Of a DNA stretch of 49,716 bases, positions 36,114 to 45,695 are shown one piece after another. The DNA lies in contig WRJA01000005.1 of the NCBI GenBank assembly GCA_009782435.1, forward strand, positions 1 through 49,716, written 5' to 3'. Each line of letters opens with the position of its first letter. Position 1 is the first letter of the stretch. Origin of the DNA: Oscillospiraceae bacterium. GTDB taxonomy: Bacteria > Bacillota > Clostridia > Oscillospirales > Oscillospiraceae. A program made the position numbers and the translations under genes. Below the pieces are notes generated by a model. That model made no database searches. It saw nothing but the letters and a program-made list of their open reading frames with translations, and was not told the origin of the DNA.

Positions 36114-36738
36114 TCGCGCCGGGAGTGGAATGCCTTGATGAGAGCTCTTTTTTTATGTCGCCGACGGTGATGCCGCTTTGCGCCATCATCACCAAAACGT
36201 GATAGCAGAGATCGGCTGTTTCATAAACGATCTCATCCTTATTGCCCTTCATCGCTGCTATTATGACTTCGGAGCATTCTTCTCCGGTTTTTTTCAGTAT
36301 CTTTTCGATTCCTTTGTTAAAAAGGTAAGCTGTATAGCTGCCCTCGGGCTTTTTTTCTTTGCGTTCGAGAATCAGCTCATAAAGCGCGTCGAGCGAAAGA
36401 CCCTTTACGCTGTCATCGTGAAATACGGGATTTGTAAAGCAGCTTTCGGTCCCGAGATGGCAGGCGGGACCTTCTTTTATTACTTCAACCAATAATGCGT
36501 CGTTGTCGCAATCGGCGGTTATCGATACAACGCGCTGCGTATTCCCGCTTGTTTCGCCCTTGCGCCAAAGTTCTTTTCGGCTGCGCGACCAAAAACAGCT
36601 GCGTTTTTCGTTTATCGTTATTTCCAAACTCTCGCGGTTCATATACGCAACGGTCAGGACCCGTCCGGAATAAAAGTCTTTTATTACCGCCGGAACGAGC
36701 CCGGCTTCGTCAAATTTGATTTCGTTGATATCGATCAT
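36103..36738 (-). CDS. hisIE: Bifunctional phosphoribosyl-AMP cyclohydrolase / phosphoribosyl-ATP pyrophosphatase
   Basis: Catalyses steps 2 and 3 of histidine synthesis: PR-ATP to PR-AMP, then ring opening. The N-terminal HisI domain (~1-110) has [18 protein letters not shown] and the zinc-site cysteines around CDND and [12 protein letters not shown]. The C-terminal HisE domain (~115-211) has the MazG-like [11 protein letters not shown] with acidic residues and [12 protein letters not shown]. The length of 211 is normal for the fusion. GAGG lies eight bases before the ATG. It is the last gene of the his operon, 24 bases after hisF. Confidence 0.97.
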   Translation of the reverse strand: MIDINEIKFDEAGLVPAVIKDFYSGRVLTVAYMNRESLEITINEKRSCFWSRSRKELWRKGETSGNTQRVVSITADCDNDALLVEVIKEGPACHLGTESCFTNPVFHDDSVKGLSLDALYELILERKEKKPEGSYTAYLFNKGIEKILKKTGEECSEVIIAAMKGNKDEIVYETADLCYHVLVMMAQSGITVGDIKKELSSRHSTPGARKE

Positions 36739-36762
36739 TTCAAATACCTCTCTTTTACGCGA

Positions 36763-37527
36763 TCAATTATTCACCGGCCGTATCGGGATTCCGTGACTGC
36801 TCAAATATCGTTTTAATTCGCCGATATCCGTTTCGCGAAAGTGAAAGATCCCCGCGGCAAGACCCGCATCTATTCCGGGTATTTCGAAGAGTTCTTTAAA
36901 ATCCTCGGCTTTTCCGGCACCGCCGGACGCGATTATCGGTACAGTTACCGTGCGCGCCATATCGGACAGCATGGGCAGGTCGAAGCCCAGTTTTGTGCCG
37001 TCGGCGTCTATGCTGTTGAGCACTATCTCCCCGGCGCCGTTTCGCTCGCCGAACAAAGCCCATTCCAAAGCGTCTCTTCCGGTATCTTCGCGCCCGCCTT
37101 TAGCGAAAACGCGGTATTTCCCGCCGACGCGCTTAACGTCCATGGACAAAACAACGCACTGATTGCCGTATTTTTTGGCGGCTTCGGAAATAAGCGACGG
37201 ATTCTTGAGCGCTCCCGAATTGACGCTCACTTTATCCGCTCCGGCTTTGAGTACTCTGTCAAAATCATCGATCGTGCTGATGCCGCCGCCGACGGTCAGG
37301 GGGATGAATATTTCAGAGGCAGCCGCTTTAAGTATGTCGATAAACAGCGGCCGGTCTTCAAAGCTTGCCGTTATATCATAGAATACAAGCTCATCCGCAC
37401 CTTTTTTATTATAGAATTCGGCAAGTTCCACGGGGTCCTCAACGTCTTTTATATCCTTGAAGTTAACTCCTTTGACCACCCGCCCGCCCCGAACGTCCAA
37501 GCAGGGGATTATACGTTTGGTCAGCAT
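36763..37527 (-). CDS. hisF: Imidazole glycerol phosphate synthase, cyclase subunit
   Basis: With HisH it turns PRFAR and ammonia into imidazole glycerol phosphate and AICAR. It is a (beta/alpha)8 barrel of 254 residues with the catalytic Asp near the N-terminus in [12 protein letters not shown] and the second Asp in LSMDVKR (~130). The phosphate-binding loops VGGGIST and ASGGAGK are both present. It overlaps the hisA stop by seven bases, and GGAGG lies close before the ATG. Confidence 0.98.
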   Translation of the reverse strand: MLTKRIIPCLDVRGGRVVKGVNFKDIKDVEDPVELAEFYNKKGADELVFYDITASFEDRPLFIDILKAAASEIFIPLTVGGGISTIDDFDRVLKAGADKVSVNSGALKNPSLISEAAKKYGNQCVVLSMDVKRVGGKYRVFAKGGREDTGRDALEWALFGERNGAGEIVLNSIDADGTKLGFDLPMLSDMARTVTVPIIASGGAGKAEDFKELFEIPGIDAGLAAGIFHFRETDIGELKRYLSSHGIPIRPVNN

Positions 37528-38237
37528 GACGCCGCCTCCGTTACCGCTCTCAGCGACAGCATTCCGCTGTACAGCGCTTTGCCGATAATTACCCCGCTTA
37601 CGCCGAGCTTGCGCAGAGCCGTGATCTCATGCAAAAAGGATACTCCCCCGGAAGCGATTATATCCAATCCCTCGATCTCTTTGAGAGTTTCATATATTTC
37701 GAGATTTGTTCCGGAACAGGCGCCGTCTTTTGAAATGTCTGTATAAATCACTGATTTTACACCGATATCGCGCAGTCTGCGGCAAAAATCAGCGCCGCCC
37801 AGTCGGGTGACGTTGAGCCAGCCGTCGACGGCGACACAGCCGTCTTTAACATCAACTCCGACGGCTATTTTCAGACCGTATTTCTTTATCATATCGGTTA
37901 AAAAATCAAAGTTTTCAACAGCCGCCGTCCCCAATATCACACGGTCCGCTCCTGCCGTCAGATATTTTTCTATCCCTGCTTCATCGCGAATGCCGCCGCC
38001 CACCTGCGTGAACAAGCCGGAGGCTTTGATAACGGCGGAAATAACGCCGAAATTCACTATGTTTCCGTCTTTCGCGCCGTCAAGGTCGACCAGATGAAGA
38101 CAGGAAGCGCCGTCACGCTTAAACCCGAGAGCTGTTTCAACAGGTCCGGTATCATAGCAGGTTACACTGTCGTAATCGCCGCGCAGCAAACGGACGACTT
38201 TGCCGCCTTTCAGGTCGACGGCGGGAAATATCCGCAT
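37521..38237 (-). CDS. hisA: ProFAR isomerase (HisA)
   Basis: Isomerises ProFAR to PRFAR. A (beta/alpha)8 barrel of 238 residues, homologous to HisF, with catalytic Asp in AVDLKGGKVVRL (~8) and the second Asp in VGVDVKDG (~129). The phosphate loops QVGGGIRD and ASGGVS are present. It starts ten bases after hisH ends and overlaps hisF. Confidence 0.98.
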   Translation of the reverse strand: MRIFPAVDLKGGKVVRLLRGDYDSVTCYDTGPVETALGFKRDGASCLHLVDLDGAKDGNIVNFGVISAVIKASGLFTQVGGGIRDEAGIEKYLTAGADRVILGTAAVENFDFLTDMIKKYGLKIAVGVDVKDGCVAVDGWLNVTRLGGADFCRRLRDIGVKSVIYTDISKDGACSGTNLEIYETLKEIEGLDIIASGGVSFLHEITALRKLGVSGVIIGKALYSGMLSLRAVTEAASC

Positions 38238-38247
38238 ATTAACCTCC

Positions 38248-38871
38248 CTAATTTATTTCCGTGAAAGCCCGGAGGATGTCGAGCCCTGTTTTTCCGCTTT
38301 TTTCAGGGTGGAATTGACAGCCGAAAACATTACCGAGAGCGACGACGGCGGGTATTTTAACTCCGTATTCCGTGTCGGAAACGATATATTCTTCGCAGCT
38401 TACAGCGTAAAACGAGTGTACAAAATAAACGCAGTCGGCGTTTTTTGTGAATTTCATCAGAGGGTGTTCCGGTATTCTGACATCCAAACTGTTCCAGCCC
38501 ATGTGCGGGGTCTTGAGAGCGGAAGTCTGCCGAGGAAAGTCATCTGACAAGGGCCGGATCTTTCCGGGAATGAAGCCGAGACCGAGGTGTACTCCGTATT
38601 CCGAGCTCTCTTCAAAAAGAAGCTGCATACCGAGACATATGCCGAGCAGGGGTATTTCGGATCTGACTGCGTGATCGAGCGCGGGTATCAGTCCCGAAGC
38701 GGACAGCTTTGCCATGGCGTCGCCGAAAGCGCCGACTCCGGGAAGAATGATCCTCTCGGCGTTTCTTACGGTTTCCGGGTCTCCGGAAACCGTGCAGTCT
38801 GTGCCGATATGGCGCAGTGAAGATGAGAGACTGAACAGATTTCCGACGCCGTAGTCGATTATAACAGTCAC
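38248..38871 (-). CDS. hisH: Imidazole glycerol phosphate synthase, glutaminase subunit
   Basis: A class I glutamine amidotransferase of 207 residues that supplies ammonia to HisF. The nucleophile is Cys79 in GICLGMQ, with His188 and Glu190 in FHPEKSG, so the full triad is present. The oxyanion-loop segment PGVGAFG is also there. A 65-base gap separates it from hisB; I see no clear hairpin or promoter in it. Confidence 0.97.
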   Translation of the reverse strand: MTVIIDYGVGNLFSLSSSLRHIGTDCTVSGDPETVRNAERIILPGVGAFGDAMAKLSASGLIPALDHAVRSEIPLLGICLGMQLLFEESSEYGVHLGLGFIPGKIRPLSDDFPRQTSALKTPHMGWNSLDVRIPEHPLMKFTKNADCVYFVHSFYAVSCEEYIVSDTEYGVKIPAVVALGNVFGCQFHPEKSGKTGLDILRAFTEIN

Positions 38872-38936
38872 TTAGTTTTGTCCTTTCACGGAACGGCTGC
38901 CTTTTCCGGCGCGTCCGGTCCCTTCCCGCCGACTTA

Positions 38937-39539
38937 TCAGATCGTTCCTTTGGTCGAAGGGATATCCCCTTTGAATCCGGTATCCTCGGCGACTGCCGCG
39001 CGCAGGGTCCTTGCGAGCGCCTTGAATGCGCACTCAATTATATGGTGAGTGTTTTCGCCCGAAAGCTTTCGCATATGCAGGGTGATACCGGAAGAGCGTG
39101 AAAAAGAAAGCAGAAATTCCAAAAGCAGTTCCGAGTCGAAGTCGCCCGCTCGTTCTCCCGGAAGAGAAATGTCAAAACCGACAAAAGACCTGCCGCATAT
39201 ATCCGCCGCCGCCAGAATAAGCGCCTCGTCCATGGGCAGTATGACGCTGCCGTATCTTGCGATACCGCGTCTGTCCGAGAGCGCTTCGTCAAAAGCCCGG
39301 CCGAGACAGATGCCGCAGTCTTCGACGATATGATGAAAACCCGTGTGTTTATCGCCCTCGCACATCAGATTTAAATCGAATTTGCCGTGGAGAGTAAAAA
39401 GCTCGAGCATGTGGTCAAAAAAACCGCAGCCTGTCGAAATGCTGTATTTTCCGGTCCCGTCGAGGTCAAGCTCAAGGTCGATACGGGTCTCTTTTGTTTC
39501 CCGTTTAACGGACGCTTTACGCGCAGCTGAGTCAGGCAT
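38937..39539 (-). CDS. hisB: Imidazoleglycerol-phosphate dehydratase
   Basis: Dehydrates imidazole glycerol phosphate to imidazole acetol phosphate using manganese. It is the monofunctional form of 200 residues, with duplicated metal motifs: FFDHMLELFTLHG, HHIVEDCGI and, in the second half, HHIIECAFKA. The histidinol-phosphatase domain found in the E. coli fusion is absent. It overlaps the hisC stop by eight bases. Confidence 0.97.
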   Translation of the reverse strand: MPDSAARKASVKRETKETRIDLELDLDGTGKYSISTGCGFFDHMLELFTLHGKFDLNLMCEGDKHTGFHHIVEDCGICLGRAFDEALSDRRGIARYGSVILPMDEALILAAADICGRSFVGFDISLPGERAGDFDSELLLEFLLSFSRSSGITLHMRKLSGENTHHIIECAFKALARTLRAAVAEDTGFKGDIPSTKGTI

Positions 39540-40605
39540 ATTGACCCCTCTCTTTCAAAATATCATTTGTGGCCGCGAAAAACTCATTCATTTGCTCATC
39601 TGTTCCTATCGTTACCCTGACGAAGTCACGCAAGCGCGGCGCGTCAAAATACCTCACGAGGATCCCGCGCTGTCTCAGCGCCGCGCAGTATTCAAAGCCG
39701 GAAATCCCGGGAGGCCGGATAAAAACAAAATTAGCAAGACTGTCGGTAACGAGCATGCCCAAACCGCGAAGACGCTCGACTGTGCGCTCGCGAGCAGCCA
39801 TGATCTTTTCGCGGCATTGATCGAAATAGGCGGTATCCCGCATTGCGGCGGCGCCTGCCGCAAGGGATAACCTGTTGATATTATAGGGGTTAAAGCAAAA
39901 ACGCATCGTGTTAAGGTCGGAAATAAGCTCACGGTTTCCGAGCGCGAAACCGACGCGGCCTCCCGCCAGCTGACGGGATTTGGAAAAAGTTTGAACTATG
40001 AGCAGGTTGTCAAAATCCTTTAAAAGCGTATACGAGCTTTGAGCGCCGAAATCGATATAGGCTTCGTCCAGCACCAACAAGCGGTCGGGGTCTTGCCGGA
40101 GAACAGCTTCGATTTGCAGTATGTTTAGGTATATGCCCGTGGGGGCGTTCGGGTTTGCCAGAAACACGGTCCCCTTTTTGCCGATATAGTCATCCGGGGC
40201 CGTCGTAAGATCGCCGCGCAAGGGTACGATCTCACTTTTTACTCTGAACATGTCGGCCAAAACGCGATAGAAGCCGTATGTGACGTCCGGGAACACGGCG
40301 CCGCTGCGGCAAAAACCGTGAAAACAAAGAGCTAAAGCCTCGTCGCTGCCGTTGCAGGGGAACACCGTGTCGGAAGGCAAATCAAAATGTTCGGCAACAG
40401 CGGAAATAAGCTTGTCACAGTTCGGATCGGGGTACAGTCGCAAATCGTTGATCTGTTCTCTGTCGATGGCGGCGACTACTTCCGGACTCGGAGGATAAGG
40501 GCTTTCGTTCGTATTGAGCTTGATCAGCTTGCCGGGTGTTCGGGGCTGTTCGCCGGGGGTATAGGGAATAAGAGAGCCGGGAGCGAAATCAAAAAACCGA
40601 CTCAT
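39532..40605 (-). CDS. hisC: Histidinol-phosphate aminotransferase
   Basis: A PLP enzyme (fold type I) of 357 residues that converts imidazole acetol phosphate to histidinol phosphate with glutamate. The PLP lysine is Lys209 in TFSKSRQLAGGRVG. NPNAPTG (151-157) and DEAYIDF (180-186) are the other cofactor motifs. It overlaps hisD by four bases (ATGA). Confidence 0.97.
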   Translation of the reverse strand: MSRFFDFAPGSLIPYTPGEQPRTPGKLIKLNTNESPYPPSPEVVAAIDREQINDLRLYPDPNCDKLISAVAEHFDLPSDTVFPCNGSDEALALCFHGFCRSGAVFPDVTYGFYRVLADMFRVKSEIVPLRGDLTTAPDDYIGKKGTVFLANPNAPTGIYLNILQIEAVLRQDPDRLLVLDEAYIDFGAQSSYTLLKDFDNLLIVQTFSKSRQLAGGRVGFALGNRELISDLNTMRFCFNPYNINRLSLAAGAAAMRDTAYFDQCREKIMAARERTVERLRGLGMLVTDSLANFVFIRPPGISGFEYCAALRQRGILVRYFDAPRLRDFVRVTIGTDEQMNEFFAATNDILKERGQYA

Positions 40606-41894
40606 CGGTCGCCGCCTTCCTCGAATCTGACGGCAAGGCTTTCGGCATGACCGTGCAGACCTTCCGCGGCCGCGAAAGCGGAAACGTCGTCTTTGACGCG
40701 GCGCAGCGCATCTTCGGAGTAATAAATGTAATTGCTTTTTTTAATAAAATCGTCAACTGACAAAGGACTTGAAAACCGGGCCGTTCCCATTGTCGGAAGG
40801 ACATGGCTCGGGCCCGCCCAATAATCGCCCAAAGCTTCGGGGGTGCAGCCGCCCAAAAAAACGCATCCCGCGTTTTTGACCGAAGGCAGCAGATCGAAAG
40901 GGTCCGCAGTACATAACTCAAGGTGTTCGGGCGCAATTTTGTTTGCGGCTTCAATGGCGTCTTTAATACTCGGTACAATGATTATCTTTCCGTTGTTATT
41001 GATGGACTTCTCGGCGATCTCGGCGCGCGGAAGCCGCGCTGTGCGCTCTTTTATTTCGTTTTTTACCGCCGTTGCGAATTTAAAGCTTTCGCATATCAAA
41101 ACAGCGGAGGATAAGACGTCGTGCTCGGCCTGACTCAGCATGTCAGCCGCAACAAACCTCGGATCGGCCGTGTTATCCGCAATTATCAGGATTTCGCTGG
41201 GCCCGGCTATCATGTCAATATCCGTAACGCCGAATACCATGCGCTTTGCCGCTGCCACATAAGCGTTGCCCGGCCCCACGATCTTGTCCGCTTTCGGAAC
41301 GGTTTGCGTTCCGTAAGCCATTGCCGCTACAGCCTGCGCGCCGCCCATTTTGAATATATCGCTCACGCCGGCGATATTTGCCGCCGCGAGGATGGCCGGA
41401 GCGATCTTGCCGTCTTTCCCCGGGGGAGTTGCGATCATGATGCGGGAGACGCCTGCGACTTTAGCCGGTATAACTGTCATGAGAACGCTTGAGGGATATG
41501 CCGCGGTGCCGCCCGGAACGTATACGCCGACAGTCTCCAAAGAAAGAACTCGTCTGCCCAAAATAACCCCGTCGGCGTCGCCGGTCTCAAAAGCTTCCGG
41601 CTTACCTTTTTCGTGAAAGCGTCTTATATTCTCGGCGGATTCCAAAAGCAATCTTGTAAGATCGGAGTCTGTCTTATCGAGAGCTTCGGCTATTTCCGCT
41701 TCGCTTACGGTCAGTGACGAGACTGCCGCTCCGTCAAATTTCCGCGTGTATTCGAAAACGGCGGCGTCCCCGCCTTTTCGGACCGCGGAAATTATTTCGG
41801 CGACGACGGCTTCGATCAGGGGCAAAGCTCCCGCCGGCGCGCGCGCGAGTATTTCTTCCGGTTTTGCCGAGGCATAGTCCAATATTTTAATCAC
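40602..41894 (-). CDS. hisD: Histidinol dehydrogenase
   Basis: Oxidises L-histidinol to histidine in two NAD-dependent steps with zinc. It has 430 residues, the usual length, with the family signature around DMIAGPSEILIIAD and MLSQAEHD, and the HLELCT region supplying a further ligand. It overlaps hisG by four bases and hisC by four. Confidence 0.98.
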   Translation of the reverse strand: MIKILDYASAKPEEILARAPAGALPLIEAVVAEIISAVRKGGDAAVFEYTRKFDGAAVSSLTVSEAEIAEALDKTDSDLTRLLLESAENIRRFHEKGKPEAFETGDADGVILGRRVLSLETVGVYVPGGTAAYPSSVLMTVIPAKVAGVSRIMIATPPGKDGKIAPAILAAANIAGVSDIFKMGGAQAVAAMAYGTQTVPKADKIVGPGNAYVAAAKRMVFGVTDIDMIAGPSEILIIADNTADPRFVAADMLSQAEHDVLSSAVLICESFKFATAVKNEIKERTARLPRAEIAEKSINNNGKIIIVPSIKDAIEAANKIAPEHLELCTADPFDLLPSVKNAGCVFLGGCTPEALGDYWAGPSHVLPTMGTARFSSPLSVDDFIKKSNYIYYSEDALRRVKDDVSAFAAAEGLHGHAESLAVRFEEGGDR

Positions 41895-42511
41895 GCTCCG
41901 GTCGCCTCCAATCCTTTCATTATAAGGTCGATACGATCCTTTTTGAATTGATAACTGCTTTTATTCGCAATCAGCCGAGCGCTCGATTCCAAGATCGTCG
42001 CAAAAACGCACAGATCGTTTTCTCTCAGTGTCGCGCCGGTTTCAACGATGTCTGCAATTACGTCGGAAAGCCCCAATATGGGAGCCAGCTCAATGCTGCC
42101 GTTGAGTTTTATTATTTCGATCTCACGGTTTTGACCTGAAAAATATGCTGATGTGATGGAGGGATATTTTGTCGCCACCCGCAAAGGGAGAGCGGGATCG
42201 TCGCGCATATTTTTTTTACCCGCCACGGCCAAAACGCATTTGCCCTCGCCCAAATCCAAAAGCTCATATACGTCAGGCGCGGTTTCTTCAAGCACGTCCT
42301 TGCCGACCACACCGATATCGGCGGCGCCGTGTTCGACATATACGGCGACGTCGGCGGGCTTTACAAGCATGTATCTGACGCCAGGATCGGCATTTTCAAA
42401 TACAAGTTTGCGGCCGGCTCCCGTGATTTCCGGACAGTCAAATCCCGCTTGCGCGAAACGCTCGTAAACAGTGTTGCCGAGCCGGCCTTTAGGAAGCGCT
42501 ATGCTGATCAA
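41891..42511 (-). CDS. hisG: ATP phosphoribosyltransferase, short form
   Basis: The committing step: ATP plus PRPP to phosphoribosyl-ATP. The 206-residue short form lacks the C-terminal regulatory domain and needs HisZ, which is encoded just upstream. The PRPP loop is VETGATLRE (~155-163), and GVVGKDVL binds near the active site. The start is TTG at 42511, eight bases after GGAGGT. It overlaps hisZ by 23 bases, consistent with a fixed HisG:HisZ ratio. Confidence 0.97.
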   Translation of the reverse strand: MISIALPKGRLGNTVYERFAQAGFDCPEITGAGRKLVFENADPGVRYMLVKPADVAVYVEHGAADIGVVGKDVLEETAPDVYELLDLGEGKCVLAVAGKKNMRDDPALPLRVATKYPSITSAYFSGQNREIEIIKLNGSIELAPILGLSDVIADIVETGATLRENDLCVFATILESSARLIANKSSYQFKKDRIDLIMKGLEATGA

Positions 42512-43622
42512 GCGGTTCCACCTCCGTTGTGCCGTCAGGCAAGAGTCTGTATGTCTGTCTTGCGGAAATGCCGTTCGGACGGTTTTTTTCCGTTCGGACG
42601 GATTTTCCGGTTTTTACCAAGTCGTCGGCGACGCTCATGACCAACGGAGCGGACGCGTCATCGTATATAAGAAGGATATCGGCGTCACAGCTTTCATCTT
42701 CCGAGAACAACCTCGGAATTTCGCCGAGGTACAAAGCGAAGCCTACGGCTGACTGCGGTTTATTGAATTTTCTCATAAGATTGTCATACCTGCCGCCTGA
42801 GAGCACCGCCCGCGGCAGATTTTTTATAAAGCCGCGAAAAACGACGCCGGTGTAATAGTCCAAGTCGTTCACCAAGGTAAAATCAAGCTTTATCCGGTCA
42901 GGGTCGGCAGCCCGGGACAATGCGCCGAAAAGAGCTTCGATCTCGTTTACTGCGGCGTTCATTTTTTCCCCGGCGGAAAGTGAACGAAGCGTTTCGACGG
43001 CTTCGCCGACGGGAGAGGATAAGCTGACAAGGGTTTCGAGTAATTTCAGGGTTTTGTCCGTAACAGTGTTTTTGCCGGCAAGTGATAAAAGCTGCGCTTT
43101 GTTTCTGCTGCTCAGAGCTTCGGCAGCCTTGGCAGCCGTATCGCGATCGAAGCCGCAAATGTCAAAAACCGCTGAAATAAAGCCCATATGACTCAGGCAG
43201 ATGAGCCATTCGGAATCTATTGTTTCCAAAGTCTTCGCCGCGAGGGCTATAACTTCCGCCTGACGAAAACAGTCGCACTCGCCGACGGATTCCAAGCCGA
43301 TTTGACTGATTTCGCGATATTCCCCGGAGCCTGACGTCATGCGAAATACGTTTTCGATATAAAACAGCTTCTTCGATACGTCATCGGGGCGGATGCTTTT
43401 AACTATGCTCATGGTAACGTCAGGCTTTAACGCCATGAGTTTTCCTGTTTTGTCGGTGAAGGTTATCACCGTGTCGCTTTTCAGAAAATTGATGTTCTCA
43501 CGGTACATGTCGTAGGGCTCGAATTTGCCCATGCGATACTGTCCGTATCCGAAGCTTGTGTAAAGCTCCTTGAGCGATTGCTTTATCAGGTCTTCTTTGG
43601 CCAAACTCTTGAATCCGTTCAT
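42489..43622 (-). CDS. hisZ: ATP phosphoribosyltransferase regulatory subunit
   Basis: A class II synthetase-like protein of 377 residues without the anticodon-binding domain of HisRS. It binds HisG and confers histidine feedback inhibition. The catalytic-core segments include TDKTGKLMALKPDVT (motif 2-like) and SGEYREISQIGLESVG; the late motif 3-like AVGFALYLGEI is present. As first gene of the operon it follows a strong promoter, and AGGAA sits about ten bases before the ATG. Confidence 0.95.
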   Translation of the reverse strand: MNGFKSLAKEDLIKQSLKELYTSFGYGQYRMGKFEPYDMYRENINFLKSDTVITFTDKTGKLMALKPDVTMSIVKSIRPDDVSKKLFYIENVFRMTSGSGEYREISQIGLESVGECDCFRQAEVIALAAKTLETIDSEWLICLSHMGFISAVFDICGFDRDTAAKAAEALSSRNKAQLLSLAGKNTVTDKTLKLLETLVSLSSPVGEAVETLRSLSAGEKMNAAVNEIEALFGALSRAADPDRIKLDFTLVNDLDYYTGVVFRGFIKNLPRAVLSGGRYDNLMRKFNKPQSAVGFALYLGEIPRLFSEDESCDADILLIYDDASAPLVMSVADDLVKTGKSVRTEKNRPNGISARQTYRLLPDGTTEVEPLDQHSAS

Positions 43623-43654
43623 TTCGGGTCGTTCCTCCGTATGCTCATGCGCAT

Positions 43655-43683
43655 ATGATACATCGCTTATTCACTTTAGTCAA
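43655..43683 (-). promoter_or_regulatory. his operon promoter
   Basis: On the minus strand, TTGACT (43683-43678) and TATCAT (43660-43655) are 17 bases apart. The start of transcription would be about 25 bases before the hisZ ATG. There is no room for a T-box or peptide attenuator, so any control would be by a repressor at or near the promoter, or only by HisZ feedback. Confidence 0.7.
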
Positions 43684-43743
43684 TTAGCATAATAAACAAT
43701 TAAATGCGCCGGCAACCGGAGTGTTATCGTTGATGTGCCGGAT

Positions 43744-43772
43744 TTGACGATTGACGACGAGCGCGGTATAAT
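43744..43772 (+). promoter_or_regulatory. Promoter of the TatD gene
   Basis: TTGACG (43744-43749) and a perfect TATAAT (43767-43772) are 17 bases apart, 24 bases before the ATG at 43797. It is divergent from the his promoter, with about 60 bases between the two -35 boxes. Confidence 0.65.
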
Positions 43773-43796
43773 CATTGTGAAAGGCGGATAACCTGT

Positions 43797-44558
43797 ATGT
43801 ATTTTGACACTCACGCTCATTATGACGACGAAGCGTTCAAAGACGACGCTGAAGAACTCTTGAGCAGCATGCCGGAGCACGGTATATCATTGATACTGAA
43901 TCCCGGCAGCGATAAGCTTTCTTTGACTGCGGCGGTAAAATCGGCGAAGCGTTTCGAATTTGTATATGCCGCGGTCGGAATACACCCTCATTACGCCGAT
44001 GATTTCGGCGGCGACGATCTTGATTTTATGAGGCTGTCGGCAAAAGAAGAAAAAGTAAAAGCGATCGGAGAGATCGGCCTTGACTATCACTATGATCACT
44101 CGCCGCGAGATTTGCAAAGATCGGCTTTTGTAAGCCAGATGGAACTGGCCCGTGAATTGAAGCTTCCGGTGATCGTTCACGACCGCGAGGCCCATGGGGA
44201 TTGTATGGAGATAATAAGGCGGTTTCCGGACGTGCCGGGAGTGTTCCACTGCTATTCCGGGTCGCCGGAGATGGCGGCGGAGATCGTTGATATGGGTTGG
44301 TATTTGAGTTTTACGGGAGCCGTGACATATAAAAACTCAAAAAAGGCGGCGGAAACAATAAAAAAGACGCCGATCGAGCGAATAATGATAGAGACGGACG
44401 CGCCTTATCTGACTCCCGAGCCGCACAGGGGAAAACGAAATGACAGCCGGTATCTTCCGCTTGTCGCTCAAGCCGTAGCTGACTTGAAAAATATGAGCGT
44501 TGAAAAAACGGCGGCCTTAACAACCGGAAACGGCAGACGCTTTTTCGGTATCGATTGA
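43797..44558 (+). CDS. tatD: TatD family metal-dependent hydrolase
   Basis: A cytoplasmic TIM-barrel metal hydrolase of 253 residues; relatives act as 3'-5' exonucleases in DNA repair and RNA turnover, or as D-aminoacyl-tRNA deacylases. The metal residues are in THAHYDD (His6, His8), GEIGLDYH, VIVHDR, VFHCYSG and ETDAPYL. It lies next to the his operon but is not the missing histidinol-phosphatase, which belongs to another (PHP or HAD) family. It ends one base before a convergent gene with no clear terminator between. Confidence 0.95.
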   Translation: MYFDTHAHYDDEAFKDDAEELLSSMPEHGISLILNPGSDKLSLTAAVKSAKRFEFVYAAVGIHPHYADDFGGDDLDFMRLSAKEEKVKAIGEIGLDYHYDHSPRDLQRSAFVSQMELARELKLPVIVHDREAHGDCMEIIRRFPDVPGVFHCYSGSPEMAAEIVDMGWYLSFTGAVTYKNSKKAAETIKKTPIERIMIETDAPYLTPEPHRGKRNDSRYLPLVAQAVADLKNMSVEKTAALTTGNGRRFFGID

Positions 44559-44559
44559 A

Positions 44560-45660
44560 TCAGCCGAAAATAATGTCACTTCCGGTCGGCACTACAGCAA
44601 TATAAGTTTTTCCGGGTTTGAGTTCAAGCTCATCTCCGTTTTCGAGCGCATAGAAAAACTGCGCGCCCGTACTGTCGTGCCTCCAATTAATATCGATATA
44701 TTTGCCTTCGCGCGCGTAGTGCCCGGGTCCGCTGCCGATCAAGTCAATGTTGCGCCGGCCGTAGTTGTCGATGACCCTTGTGGGGGTATAAATAATAAGT
44801 ATATTGTCAAATTCCACTTTTTTGCCCGTGTCGCCGTCGATGTAATCCACGTTGTGCTGTATTGCGGTGTATATTTCTTTATCCGCGTCATATTTCAAAT
44901 ACGTCATCTTCTCGCCGCCGAAATCGACGTTGACGGAAACTGCCGAAAGCCCGCTTAAAGCGGGGACTTCGCTTTCGAAAAACCGCAGACCGTAGTCAAA
45001 ATCATCCTCTGTATGTTCTTCACGGTATTTGAGTTTTTCGATTTGCTCCGAAATCCTTTTCGGAGTGGTAAACCAACTGTGTTCGGTCCCGTTATACCTT
45101 CGGTTCGGATCGCTGTAAAGAAAACCGGCGCCCGGGCCGTTAACGCCGCAGATGTTGTCGACGCCTAAGTTTTTTATGTCTGTGTAGGCCTGCGGACTCC
45201 CTCCGGCGTGTACAGTAATAGCGTCGAAAGCAAGAGCGACTTCGATGAAATAAGGCCTTATACTGCGTATGCTGCCGATCGATTTGGCTTCGCTCATATC
45301 CGAATAAATGCAGATCATCCGTGTTACGCCGCCTTCGGCAAGTATCTCATAAATGATATCGGCTTTTGAAACGCCGCAATGCGGGATGGCGTAAATGATA
45401 TTGTTTATCATGATCGCGTAGGGTCTTGTGTTGCCCGGATCCTCCTCGTATCTTTCTCCGTTAAGTTTATTGACAAACGGCAGGGGAGTGGGCTCGGGAG
45501 TGGGAGTCGGAGTAGGCGCGGGAGGCCGCGTCTGCGGCGGGGACGCTGTAGACGGAGCGACCGGATCGGGGGGCTCTTCCTCTGCTTCTTTTGCGCAGCC
45601 CGAAAAAAGCGCCGCCGCCAAAAGACTTATTGCAATTAATCGTATTATGTTTAGTTTCAT
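44560..45660 (-). CDS. DUF3048 (YerB-like) lipoprotein
   Basis: A secreted lipoprotein of 366 residues with lipobox FSGC (Cys22), then a Pro/Thr-rich spacer (~30-62, PTPTPEPTP) that may cross the wall, and two DUF3048 domains: the first around RPYAIMINN...GGVTRMICIYSD, and the C-terminal one around YHDSTGAQFFYALENG-type residues. YerB is the Bacillus relative and its job is unknown. It is transcribed alone from a good promoter. Confidence 0.9.
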   Translation of the reverse strand: MKLNIIRLIAISLLAAALFSGCAKEAEEEPPDPVAPSTASPPQTRPPAPTPTPTPEPTPLPFVNKLNGERYEEDPGNTRPYAIMINNIIYAIPHCGVSKADIIYEILAEGGVTRMICIYSDMSEAKSIGSIRSIRPYFIEVALAFDAITVHAGGSPQAYTDIKNLGVDNICGVNGPGAGFLYSDPNRRYNGTEHSWFTTPKRISEQIEKLKYREEHTEDDFDYGLRFFESEVPALSGLSAVSVNVDFGGEKMTYLKYDADKEIYTAIQHNVDYIDGDTGKKVEFDNILIIYTPTRVIDNYGRRNIDLIGSGPGHYAREGKYIDINWRHDSTGAQFFYALENGDELELKPGKTYIAVVPTGSDIIFG

Positions 45661-45695
45661 GGAATATTACCTCACATACTGCCGAAAACAAGGGT

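Noticed and set aside
43623-43797. T-box or riboswitch upstream of hisZ
   Set aside because: The predicted leader is only ~25 bases, and no T-box core sequence or specifier hairpin is visible.
43797-44558. TatD protein as the missing histidinol-phosphatase
   Set aside because: The metal motifs are those of TatD nucleases; HisK belongs to the PHP family with a different arrangement.
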